From Arenicella xantha (lineage in GTDB: Bacteria > Pseudomonadota > Gammaproteobacteria > Arenicellales > Arenicellaceae), in NCBI RefSeq assembly GCF_003315245.1, contig NZ_QNRT01000001.1, forward strand, positions 316,963 to 380,962: a stretch of 64,000 nucleotides of DNA. The letters are read 5' to 3'. The position numbers were made by a program, and so were the translations under genes. The stretch's first letter is position 1. Each line of letters opens with the position of its first letter. Positions 35,431 through 44,747 of this stretch are shown here, one piece after another. The notes beneath the pieces were generated by a model, which searched no databases, was not told the origin of the DNA, and saw nothing but the letters and a program-made list of their open reading frames with translations.

Positions 35431-38400
35431 CTATTGACCTGACGCTGCCCGATTCCAACCTGAGTGAGTATGATCTGGCTGCTCCCAATAGAACTTACTT
35501 CGAGGGCGATCATAATTGCCGATTTCATCCATGCTGCCACTGTCATAGAGTCGGCCACCAATCATCGTCTGACGTACCGACTTTGTATTCAGAATGTTGT
35601 CAAGCGGGTTTTTATCTAACACAATCAGATCGGCCAATTTTCCAGCCTCAAGACTCCCCAGCACCTTATTGAGGCCCAAGGTTGTAGCGCCATTTACCGT
35701 GGCTGCTCTGAGCACACGCTCGTTACTCATACCGCCTTCGCTCATTAATTGCATTTCCCAATGCATGGCCATGCCCTGCACTTGAGAGTGAGACCCCACA
35801 TTCACCAACACGCCCGCGTCATCGAGTTTTTTAGTGGATCTAGCGACCGACCTGAAACCGATCTCCCAACGCTCATCATCGGCATGCAAACTGGTCATTC
35901 CGCGTGCATATAAGGGCGCCGCATACTGAATACCCAGCGGGCTATACCCACTGGTAACTTCGGGCACAAAACTATCAATGCGAGGGTCTTCCCACGTTCG
36001 AGAGGTCTGGTAAATATAATTCTCGCCCAATATTTCACCAAATAGTGCAACCAGCGTCGGCGTGCTAGCGGTTTCACTGTGGGCAAATAATTGCACTACG
36101 TCATCGTAATAATTCGCGACCGGTAAATTGTGTTCGATGGTATTGTGACCATCGAGTATCGAACTAATGTTGTTGTAGAAATGGCTCTCACCTTCGATCG
36201 ACACCATTATGCCTGCCGCTCGTGCTGCCTTGACCAACTGTTGGCGTTGGCTACGCAATGGTTGGCGGTAACTCTTAATTGTGGTGCCACCCAGCGCACG
36301 TTTGCGAGTCATGACTTTTTCAGCATCGGCTAAGTTTGATATCGGCGTGTAGACTGAATCAACTTTGCCGGGGCGCCCATAAATCACACTACCGACGCTC
36401 ACTGTGCGCGGACTCACAATCACCCCAGCGCGTTGCATTTCGCCAGATGAGTAACTGGATAACTCCGAAGAATACGGATCAAAATTTGTAGTAACACCAA
36501 ATGCCAATGATGCGTACAGCGCCGCCTGCTTTTGCGGAATACCTCCGGTTGATTCGTAATAGCAGCTTTCTACATGACCATGCATATTGATCAGCCCTGG
36601 CATAATTGTTTTGCCATGACTGGGAATAACCTTGGCTGACTTAGGAATCTCGACCTGATCGACTGGGCCAACAGCAGCAATACGATTACCATCAACAAGC
36701 ACGGTTCCGTTCTCGATTACGTCACTGTCGGACATGGTAATAATACGCGCGCCGGTGAAGGCCAGCATTCCTTTTGGCACATCACGCTCGACCGTCAGGT
36801 CAATTGATACCGGCGCAGAATACGCTAAATCGTCAACCGAAAAACTGTTAAGCGTGTCACCTAACAACCAATAAAGCCGTTCAGAATCACTCGCCCAAGC
36901 TAGGTTATAGCCCCCTTCATCCGAGAGACGAACCAGCGGTGTGGCGGGCGCGTTGGCAGACACATTCATGGCGCCACCGGCGTCATTCAGTGGCATGGCA
37001 TAGTAGCTCTGTTGTTGCTTAAACCCAATCCACTTTAGATTTGGGCTGACGCTCAACTCGGTTCGATCGGCACCCGACAACACGGCATGCGTTCTTTTTT
37101 CATAGCCGCGTAAATTGACGCTCTGCAGCTCAGTCACCACAGCGCCATTTTGATAGCTGCTATGTTGCAAAAATAGTCGCCGATCATCGGGCGAAAATTG
37201 TAATTTAACGCCGGACTTAGCAACCAGTACAGGTGATGTTTTAGTGCGTATGTCGAGCAAGAACACGCCGCTGTCATTACCGAAGCCACCCATGCATTTA
37301 CTGTCATCTTGAACCCGATAGGCAAGTGTTTGGCCGTCGTGAGAGAATACTGGCTCTCGGATCACACCTCGACTCTTAATCACAGCCCGCGCGTTACCAC
37401 CAGCTGCTGACATCACGCGTATAACGCTGCCTTTTTCGTCATCCCATTCAACATACGCAATCTGTTTACCGTCACTCGAATAGGCTGGTTCAAACTCAAA
37501 TGCCCGGGATTTAGTCAGCCGCTCTGGTTTGCCGTTTGGTAGTGATTTATGCCATAAGCGACCCAATGCATTGAACACAATTGTTTGTTGGTCCGGTGAC
37601 ACAGCTAAGTGCCGGATGGCTTTAACCGCTACGGTGTCTGTTTGTATTGCCGCACTGGCATCAAATCGAGTTGCCTGAGTAATTCGATGCTTGGCATCGA
37701 CGGTGAAGGGAATCACATTGGCGCTCGCCGTGTGGGTATCCACTTTGTATAACTTTCCCTTACCCCAAATAGCGATAAAGCGCCCGTCAGGAAACCAACT
37801 GTACTGCGGATAATAAGTGCCTTGAGCTATCCATTCACCTTGAAGATCACGATCCAATTGATCGTACACTGGGCGTTGCTCTCCAGTTTCTAGGTCGTAC
37901 ACAAACAATATGGTCTTCGCTTTGACGCGTCGCACAAACGCAATTGTCTTGCCGTCTGGTGAAACTTGCGCCGTGGTAGCGCCACCAAAGCCCTTCAACA
38001 GTTCCTTAGTCTTACCTGTTTTAAGGTCGCGCTGCATAACCGCATGCACAGTATGGTTGGCATCGATATAGACCCCTGTACCTTCAGGGCCGCCGACCTT
38101 GTGCGTGTAATACAGGTATCGACCATCAGGGGAAAACTGGGCTTCAGTAATATTTTGAAATGCGCTAGGTGATTCAACTATCGGCCATCCAGCACCGCCT
38201 CCAAGGTGATACCCTCGCAGCTCTGAAGTAAAAAGATCAGAATACGCTGACGACAACTTGGTGGCAGCGATGTACTGACCTTCTGGGCTCCAAACGACGT
38301 TGGTTAACACGTCTTTGGTTTCACGCGTAACTTGGCGCGCTTGCGACCCATCTAACCTCGACACCCATGCATTATCGCCGCCACTCTCATCACTCACATA

Positions 38401-38703
38401 CAGAAGCAAGTTGCCATCTGGACTAAAGCGCGGCATTCGCACCATCGCTGAGCCGCCATGAACTAACGTTGCTAGCCCACCAGTTGTTGGTAAAGTATAA
38501 ATATCGCCAAGCAAGTCGAAGACCAATAAGTCACCGTCTGGATGCACATCAACGCTCATCCAGGTTCCTTCTTCAAGGCGAAACGCAGCGTCAGTATACG
38601 GTTGACCGGTATCGCTAACGTCCCAGCCCAATACAAATGAGGGCCAACTTAACAACGCTAAGACTACACAGGAAAATCTATTGGCAATTCGGTTAATACG
38701 CAT
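35431..38703 (-). CDS. Exported TolB-propeller/amidohydrolase fusion protein (copy 2)
   Basis: This 1090-residue protein has a signal peptide (about 1-27), a WD40-like/TolB beta-propeller (about 30-620) with repeated blades such as PRFSPDGNLLLYVSDESGG and AQFSPDGRYLYYTHKVGG, and an amidohydrolase domain (about 650-1065). The latter opens GTVLVDGNRIAAVGP and MPGLINMHGHVESCY, with the metal-binding HGH, and ends AGKLADLIVLDKNPLDNI. The family cleaves amide or similar bonds with metal ions; the propeller probably screens peptide-like substrates. Fifty bases separate it from its tandem paralogue. Substrate unknown. Confidence 0.85.
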   Translation of the reverse strand: MRINRIANRFSCVVLALLSWPSFVLGWDVSDTGQPYTDAAFRLEEGTWMSVDVHPDGDLLVFDLLGDIYTLPTTGGLATLVHGGSAMVRMPRFSPDGNLLLYVSDESGGDNAWVSRLDGSQARQVTRETKDVLTNVVWSPEGQYIAATKLSSAYSDLFTSELRGYHLGGGAGWPIVESPSAFQNITEAQFSPDGRYLYYTHKVGGPEGTGVYIDANHTVHAVMQRDLKTGKTKELLKGFGGATTAQVSPDGKTIAFVRRVKAKTILFVYDLETGEQRPVYDQLDRDLQGEWIAQGTYYPQYSWFPDGRFIAIWGKGKLYKVDTHTASANVIPFTVDAKHRITQATRFDASAAIQTDTVAVKAIRHLAVSPDQQTIVFNALGRLWHKSLPNGKPERLTKSRAFEFEPAYSSDGKQIAYVEWDDEKGSVIRVMSAAGGNARAVIKSRGVIREPVFSHDGQTLAYRVQDDSKCMGGFGNDSGVFLLDIRTKTSPVLVAKSGVKLQFSPDDRRLFLQHSSYQNGAVVTELQSVNLRGYEKRTHAVLSGADRTELSVSPNLKWIGFKQQQSYYAMPLNDAGGAMNVSANAPATPLVRLSDEGGYNLAWASDSERLYWLLGDTLNSFSVDDLAYSAPVSIDLTVERDVPKGMLAFTGARIITMSDSDVIENGTVLVDGNRIAAVGPVDQVEIPKSAKVIPSHGKTIMPGLINMHGHVESCYYESTGGIPQKQAALYASLAFGVTTNFDPYSSELSSYSSGEMQRAGVIVSPRTVSVGSVIYGRPGKVDSVYTPISNLADAEKVMTRKRALGGTTIKSYRQPLRSQRQQLVKAARAAGIMVSIEGESHFYNNISSILDGHNTIEHNLPVANYYDDVVQLFAHSETASTPTLVALFGEILGENYIYQTSRTWEDPRIDSFVPEVTSGYSPLGIQYAAPLYARGMTSLHADDERWEIGFRSVARSTKKLDDAGVLVNVGSHSQVQGMAMHWEMQLMSEGGMSNERVLRAATVNGATTLGLNKVLGSLEAGKLADLIVLDKNPLDNILNTKSVRQTMIGGRLYDSGSMDEIGNYDRPRSKFYWEQPDHTHSGWNRAASGQ

Positions 38704-38753
38704 CGGGATCCCTTTTGGTTACAACTACTAACAACGAAATTCTGACTCAACAA

Positions 38754-41700
38754 TTACTGACCAGACCAAGCTTCGTTCCAATCAATACCCTTGTAATCGG
38801 GCAGCTCCCAATAGAACTTGCTCCGCGCACGGTCGTAGTTACCAATCTCGTTCATGCTTAGGCTATCAAACAGGCGGCCATTGAGCATGGTGTAACGCAC
38901 GCTATTGGTATTACTTATATCGTCGAGCGGATTGGCATCGAGCACGATAATATCGGCCAGCTTACCCACTTGCAGAGAACCGATTTGAGTATCGAGCCCC
39001 AGGGTCTCAGCGCCGTTAACCGTTGCTGTTCGCAGAATTCGATGGTTGCTCATACCACCTTGCGCCATCGACTGCAGCTCCCAGTGCAACGCCAACCCAA
39101 AGACTTGCCCGTGTGAACCCGCGTTGATGGTTACACCAGCATCATCCAGTTTTTTAATTGAGCGGCTGACCGCACGAAACCCGATGTCCCAAATTTCTTC
39201 AGCGGCATGCAAGCCGGTCATACTGCGCACGTGAAGAGGCGCGCCGTAGGGCGTGCCAACCGGGCTGTAACTCGATGTTGTCTCTTGAACATAAGACTTA
39301 ATTTTAGGCTCATCCCAGGCTTTAGTGGTCTGATACAGATAATTCTCTCCCATGATCTCCCCAAAGGTGACGTTCAAAGTTGGGGTATTCGCGATGTCGC
39401 TGTGTGCCATTAACTGCACAAGATCATCGTAATGGTTCGCAACCGGAATGTTATGTTCCAACGCCATGTGGCCATCAAGAATCATGCTGATGTCAAAATA
39501 GAAGTGGCTCTCCCCTTCTGCATCGACCATTACACCAGCCTCGCGCCCGGCTTTAACCAGTTGCTGGCGCGCACGGCGCGATGGTTGCTTATAGCTCTTA
39601 ATGATTCGACCATTTAGCGCTCGTTTACGACGCATGGTATTTTCGGCATCGGCGTACGTGTAGAGCGGCACATAAGTGCGATCACCTTTTCCCGGGCGGC
39701 CATAAATTACCTTGCCCGTGGAAATAAATCGAGGCCCCACCAGCTCACCGGCCTGCAACATTTCGGTGGTTGCATAGGCTGCCAACTCCGAGGTGTACGG
39801 GTCATAGTTGGTGGTGACGCCGTACGCAGCGGCAGCGTAATGGCTGGCGTGTTTCTGCGGCATGATGCCACCGTAATAACAACAGTCGATATGCCCGTGC
39901 ATATCAATCAAGCCGGGCATCACCGTTTTACCGGTGGTATCAACCACGTACGCATCTTCTGGAATCACCACTTCGTCAGTTCGCCCAACACTCACGATGC
40001 GGTTGCCTTCAACCACCACCGTTCCTTGTTCGATAACCTGATCGCCATCCATTGTGATAAGTCTGCCACCACGGAAAGCCACCATACCGCTCGGGCGATC
40101 CAGCGGCACATTCAAACCCACAGTCGCAAATGGCTGCGGCAGTGGCTTATCGTTGGTCGTCAACTCGGTTACGTCAACACGGTATAAATCGTCACCTAAA
40201 TTCCAATTCAAGGTTCGCGAGTCGGATGACCACGTCAGGTTGTAGCCGCTGCCTTCGGTCAAGCGAAACGTCGGTACCGCGCCAGCCGTGGCAGATACCG
40301 GAGTTAAGCCTCCAGTTTCCTTGTAGGGCATCACATAATATTGTTGGTTTTCCTTAAAAGCGATCCATTTGCCATCTGGGCTGCGCGACAACTCGCTGCG
40401 GTCCGCGCCCAATGCTTGCGCGTGGTCTCGGCGCTCATAGCCATCCACTGTCACACTCGAAATTGAGGTATTTTTAGACACCGTGCTAGTGAAGTAAATT
40501 CGCTCTCCGTCAGCTGAAAAGCTCGGCTTACTGGCGGCGTCACCGATTTGTTGGGGCTCTCCGCCAGCAACTGCAACAGTATACAAACCTGGCGTGGAGC
40601 GATAACCGCCTAAGCCGTTGCCGCCCTCTTCGATACTATAGACAATCGTCTTGCCGTCTGGAGAAAATGCCGGTTGGCGTATAACACCGCGGCTTTTGAC
40701 CAGCGTTTTTTTACTGCCCCCGCTCGGCGATATCAACTGTAGCGCACTGCCCTTTTCGTCATCCCATTCAACATAAGCAAGACGGCGATTATTCGGCGAA
40801 TAGGCTGGATCAAACTCAAACGAAGGCGATTGCGTGATGCGTTTAGGCGTACCATCTGGTAGTGCTTTTTTCCATAACCTGCCCAACGCATTGAAGACCA
40901 TTTCGTCATTGTTGTTTGCCACAGCAAGCTGCCGAATCGCTCTTACCTGAACCTTTTCCGGCATCAAAGTATCAGCAAACTTAGGCGACCGTATAATCCT
41001 GTGCTTAGTGTGAGCAACAAAGGGAATCTCTTTGGCAACACCGGAATCCATGTTTACTTTGAACAGCTTACCTTTACCCCAAATCGCCACATGCGTGTTG
41101 TCTGGAAACCAGTCGAATTGCGGAAAGTAGACGCCTTGCTGATAAAAGTCTGCTTGTTGGTCGCGATCAAGTTCGGCATACACTGGCCGCTGCTCACCGG
41201 TCTGAAGGTCATACACAAACAGTATGGTTTTGTCTTTAACACGACGGACGAAAGCAAGCTTCTGGCTGTCCGGCGACACCTGAGGTGAAAGCGCACCGCC
41301 AAAGCCTTTTATCAACGCAACGGTTTCACCCGTTTCAAGGTCGCGTCTCATAATGGCATAGTTAACATGATTCGCATCCACGTAAATATGATGGTCGACG
41401 AGTCGCTGCGTGTAGTACACGTATTTGCCGTCGGGCGATAAATTGGGTTCTTGAATATCACGTTTGTTTTCCGGCGCATCGACTAAGGTGCGACCTAAAC
41501 CGCCACCTAAATGGAATATGCGTAGGGAAGACGTTTTCTGATCATTAAACCCAAGATCTACACTGGTGGCGACCACGTATTCACCGTCAGCACTCCATGC
41601 AGGATTGGTCAACATACTCTCAGACACTACGGTGACCATTCGTGCATTACTTCCGTCTGCATTTGCCACCCAAACGCGATCGTCACCGCTTAGATCACTA

Positions 41701-42035
41701 ATGTAAACCAGCTTACTGCCATCGGGACTAAAACTGGGTATTCGATCAATCGCCGCGCCGCCGCTCACTAAAAGCGCTTCACCACCTGTCGCCGGCAGAC
41801 TATACAGGTCACCGAGCAAATCAAAGACGATAGTTTGACCGTCTGGACTGACGTCCAAACTCATCCACGTTCCTTCGTTCAGTGTAAATTCGACATCAAT
41901 ATACGGCTGGCCGGTATCACTTATGTCCCAGTCTTCGGCCTGCGCCAATAAATTTGCGCAAGCTAAGTAACAAGCAGTCAGCGCAAGTAACCTAAGCCGT
42001 TTGACTGTTGACAATTTTTTCAAAAAACACGACAT
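38754..42035 (-). CDS. Exported TolB-propeller/amidohydrolase fusion protein (copy 1)
   Basis: The 1093-residue protein has the same layout as the next gene: a signal peptide (ending NLLAQAED), a propeller with blades like PSFSPDGSKLVYISDLSG and PNLSPDGKYVYYTQRL, and an amidohydrolase domain with MPGLIDMHGHIDCCYYGG. The conserved ends GNYDRARSKFYWELPD (here) and GNYDRPRSKFYWEQPD (copy 2) show they are duplicates that have diverged throughout. GGAGGCGACGAC is a strong ribosome binding site. It is first in a probable three-gene operon with copy 2 and the TonB receptor. Confidence 0.85.
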   Translation of the reverse strand: MSCFLKKLSTVKRLRLLALTACYLACANLLAQAEDWDISDTGQPYIDVEFTLNEGTWMSLDVSPDGQTIVFDLLGDLYSLPATGGEALLVSGGAAIDRIPSFSPDGSKLVYISDLSGDDRVWVANADGSNARMVTVVSESMLTNPAWSADGEYVVATSVDLGFNDQKTSSLRIFHLGGGLGRTLVDAPENKRDIQEPNLSPDGKYVYYTQRLVDHHIYVDANHVNYAIMRRDLETGETVALIKGFGGALSPQVSPDSQKLAFVRRVKDKTILFVYDLQTGEQRPVYAELDRDQQADFYQQGVYFPQFDWFPDNTHVAIWGKGKLFKVNMDSGVAKEIPFVAHTKHRIIRSPKFADTLMPEKVQVRAIRQLAVANNNDEMVFNALGRLWKKALPDGTPKRITQSPSFEFDPAYSPNNRRLAYVEWDDEKGSALQLISPSGGSKKTLVKSRGVIRQPAFSPDGKTIVYSIEEGGNGLGGYRSTPGLYTVAVAGGEPQQIGDAASKPSFSADGERIYFTSTVSKNTSISSVTVDGYERRDHAQALGADRSELSRSPDGKWIAFKENQQYYVMPYKETGGLTPVSATAGAVPTFRLTEGSGYNLTWSSDSRTLNWNLGDDLYRVDVTELTTNDKPLPQPFATVGLNVPLDRPSGMVAFRGGRLITMDGDQVIEQGTVVVEGNRIVSVGRTDEVVIPEDAYVVDTTGKTVMPGLIDMHGHIDCCYYGGIMPQKHASHYAAAAYGVTTNYDPYTSELAAYATTEMLQAGELVGPRFISTGKVIYGRPGKGDRTYVPLYTYADAENTMRRKRALNGRIIKSYKQPSRRARQQLVKAGREAGVMVDAEGESHFYFDISMILDGHMALEHNIPVANHYDDLVQLMAHSDIANTPTLNVTFGEIMGENYLYQTTKAWDEPKIKSYVQETTSSYSPVGTPYGAPLHVRSMTGLHAAEEIWDIGFRAVSRSIKKLDDAGVTINAGSHGQVFGLALHWELQSMAQGGMSNHRILRTATVNGAETLGLDTQIGSLQVGKLADIIVLDANPLDDISNTNSVRYTMLNGRLFDSLSMNEIGNYDRARSKFYWELPDYKGIDWNEAWSGQ

Positions 42036-42114
42036 GTCGTCGCCTCCAAAAATAGTAATTATTTGCTGGTCATACCGACTAGCGATTCCACTTCCACACT
42101 AAACCGTCGCTGCT

Positions 42115-42154
42115 CTGCTGCGCCCTGCTGCACTCTTCTGCGCTCTGCTGCACT
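42115..42154. repeat. Four imperfect 10-base repeats upstream of the amidohydrolase operon
   Basis: Units CTGCTGCGCC, CTGCTGCACT, CTTCTGCGCT and CTGCTGCACT lie head to tail, 80 bases upstream of the amidohydrolase operon's start on the minus strand. They may be a slippage product or tandem binding sites in its leader. Confidence 0.75.
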
Positions 42155-42234
42155 TGGCAACTGATGCGATCGAACGAGCAAACCACATCAATGATGAAAC
42201 TCAAGCAAGCTCCACTCCAGTGCTTGCCCAATTG

Positions 42235-43176
42235 TTACAGAGCAGTAAAAGGTCGAGGGTCAGCATTTAGCATCGTGGCCCCAACGTTGATACGCTTGAC
42301 CTTATCAACGACAAAGTCTGTGTCATTGCCCGACACATAGCTTTTATCGATTTCAATCGCGCCGTTTTCATCAGCATTCAGTCCATACGGCTTGTTATTT
42401 AATACAACTGACTGGGTTACTGACACTCGCGCGTCATCACTGGCAAATAGCCCGTCGTCTTGGTTCGCTTGGAACACCGATTGCCATATCACGACCTGCG
42501 ACCTTTGGTACGCCGCCAAACCGGCCGACTCACTACCGGAAAATTCTGAGTTGCTAATACTGACGTTAGAGTCATCATTGGTCCAAACCCCAAGATGGCT
42601 ATCAGTAATGGTTAAATTGGTAACATCGACCTTGGCATTTCCATGCACACTGAGCGCCATTTTTTGCACCTTCTGTATCGACACATCAGCGATCTTGGAC
42701 TCCCCATTGATAATAAAAATACCATGGCCGTCGTAGATATCGTCTTCTTGAATGCCCCACTTAAAGTTCTGCAAGTTTAGGTTTTTGAAGCTAACTTGAC
42801 TGTTTTTTGTCACGAAGCCATTGGCCGCACTGAGCGAGCCATCGATCACCACTTCACCTTCACCAATAATCGTGAGCTGCTTATCTTCGATAAGAGTGTA
42901 ACCGCGAATCTGCAATTCATTCAGCGGCGTATCTCGATAGGATTTAGGTTGATAGACGCCCGACTTAATGTGCACCACGGCGCCGGATTCTGCCGCATCC
43001 ACTGCCTGTTGAATGGCATCACCACCGGTAAAATCGCAGTGTTCAAACTTCGAGGCATCAACACACACAATCAGTGCCGTTGCGCCTGCGTCAACAGGGT
43101 CTGAACCTGCTGCCGAGGCGCTTGAAAACGCCACCGTCATAGCATAAGCCACCAACGCCCAATTTATAATTTGCAT
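42235..43176 (-). CDS. Exported right-handed beta-helix protein (NosD-like)
   Basis: I choose the ATG at 43176 because GGAAG lies nine bases before it; another ATG is three codons upstream. The product of about 313 residues has a signal peptide (IINWALVAYAMTVAFSSASA) and then repeated short strands such as NSEFSGSESAGLAAYQRSQV and QSVFQANQDDGLFASDDARV, typical of periplasmic parallel beta-helices. VVHIKSGVYQPKSYRDTPLN matches the start of pectin-lyase-like folds. No catalytic residues are obvious. It is divergent from glutaryl-CoA dehydrogenase; no functional link is clear. Confidence 0.75.
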   Translation of the reverse strand: MQIINWALVAYAMTVAFSSASAAGSDPVDAGATALIVCVDASKFEHCDFTGGDAIQQAVDAAESGAVVHIKSGVYQPKSYRDTPLNELQIRGYTLIEDKQLTIIGEGEVVIDGSLSAANGFVTKNSQVSFKNLNLQNFKWGIQEDDIYDGHGIFIINGESKIADVSIQKVQKMALSVHGNAKVDVTNLTITDSHLGVWTNDDSNVSISNSEFSGSESAGLAAYQRSQVVIWQSVFQANQDDGLFASDDARVSVTQSVVLNNKPYGLNADENGAIEIDKSYVSGNDTDFVVDKVKRINVGATMLNADPRPFTAL

Positions 43177-43483
43177 AATCGCCATCTTCCATCACGTTTA
43201 GTTGAACAAAGCCTAGGTTAGTCGAATCTAAGCCATACTCGTTATTTTAATGTAGATCATCATAAGACGATGCGACTTAACTTTGGAGATGCGAATAATG
43301 ACTTAGCTGGTGCTAGCAGCTCACCAGAACACTCATGTTTAGCAACTATTAACAATTCAAATTCCAGTTTACTCTGCCACCTGTGAACTATGTTACGGCC
43401 AGATATACGCCTCAAAAAAGAACCTTGTGTGTGCTGCCGAGCAATAAAACTACCCAGCTTAAGATTTCAGCGGAGAATCGACC

Positions 43484-44674
43484 ATGAGCACGCCTAAAAG
43501 ACCTAACTTCGACTGGCAAGACCCATTCCAACTTGAACATCTGCTCTCAGAAGAGGAGCAGTTAATTCGTGATACGGCGCGCAAGTACGCGCAAGAAGAG
43601 TTACAGCCACGCATTATTCAAGCGTACCGAGATGAGAGCACTGACCCAGCTATTTTTCGTGAGCTAGGTTCACTTGGGTTGCTCGGCCCGACCATTGAGG
43701 GTTATGGATGCTCAGGTGTAGGTTACGTAAGTTACGGCTTAATTGCGCGTGAAATTGAAAGCGTCGACTCTGGCTATCGGTCAATGATGAGCGTTCAGTC
43801 AAGCTTAGTCATGTACCCAATCTATGCCTTTGGTAGTGAAGAACAGAAGCAAAAATACCTGCCGAAATTGGCTAGCGGCGAGTCTATCGGCTGTTTCGGA
43901 CTGACCGAACCAGACCACGGTTCCGACCCAGGCAGCATGATAACCCGTGCTAAAAGTGTCCCCGGTGGCTACCGTTTAAATGGCGCTAAAATGTGGATTT
44001 CAAATTCCCCAATCGCTGATGTTTTCGTGGTATGGGCTAAAACCGACGATGGCACCATACAAGGGTTTATTCTGGAAAAAGGTGACGGAGGTCTAAGCGC
44101 TCCCAAGATCGAAGGTAAGTTATCGTTACGTGCTTCTATTACTGGTGAGATCGTTATGCAAGATGTGTTCGTTCCAGAAGAAAATAAGCTACCCAATGTA
44201 CAGGGCCTCAAAGGGCCAATGAGCTGCCTGAACAATGCCCGCTTTGGCATCGCCTGGGGCGCGTTAGGTGCTGCCCAAGCATGCTGGGAGTCGGCGCGAC
44301 AATACGTGTTAGATCGAAAGCAGTTTGGTCGCCCCTTAGCGGCAAACCAGTTAATTCAAAAGAAGCTAGCGGACATGCAAACAGAGATTGGACTGGGCTT
44401 GCTTGGCTGTTTACAAGCTGGGCGACTAAAAGAGAAGGACCGGCTGGCGCCAGAGCTAATCTCGCTCATCAAGCGCAACTCATGCGGTAAATCACTCGAT
44501 ATAGCGCGTGCAGCACGAGACATGCTAGGTGGAAATGGTATTTCGGATGAGTTCCCAATATTTCGCCATATGGTGAATTTAGAAACAGTCAACACCTACG
44601 AGGGTACCCACGATATCCACGCGCTTATTCTAGGCCGGGCGCAAACCGGCATTCAGTCGTTTACCGGACAGTAA
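43484..44674 (+). CDS. gcdH: Glutaryl-CoA dehydrogenase
   Basis: The 396-residue acyl-CoA dehydrogenase has the specific glutaryl-CoA dehydrogenase opening [70 protein letters not shown] and the catalytic glutamate (E373) in [17 protein letters not shown]. It oxidises and decarboxylates glutaryl-CoA to crotonyl-CoA with FAD and electron-transfer flavoprotein. GGAG AATCGACC precedes the ATG. It is followed 73 bases later by a CoA-acylating aldehyde dehydrogenase. This places a lysine/5-aminovalerate/glutarate route in the neighbourhood. Confidence 0.93.
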   Translation: MSTPKRPNFDWQDPFQLEHLLSEEEQLIRDTARKYAQEELQPRIIQAYRDESTDPAIFRELGSLGLLGPTIEGYGCSGVGYVSYGLIAREIESVDSGYRSMMSVQSSLVMYPIYAFGSEEQKQKYLPKLASGESIGCFGLTEPDHGSDPGSMITRAKSVPGGYRLNGAKMWISNSPIADVFVVWAKTDDGTIQGFILEKGDGGLSAPKIEGKLSLRASITGEIVMQDVFVPEENKLPNVQGLKGPMSCLNNARFGIAWGALGAAQACWESARQYVLDRKQFGRPLAANQLIQKKLADMQTEIGLGLLGCLQAGRLKEKDRLAPELISLIKRNSCGKSLDIARAARDMLGGNGISDEFPIFRHMVNLETVNTYEGTHDIHALILGRAQTGIQSFTGQ

Positions 44675-44747
44675 GCCAATTGGCCGTATACCAAACCCCT
44701 TAATTATGCCAATCAAGCACTAGCCTATTACTTTGAAAATCAATGCC

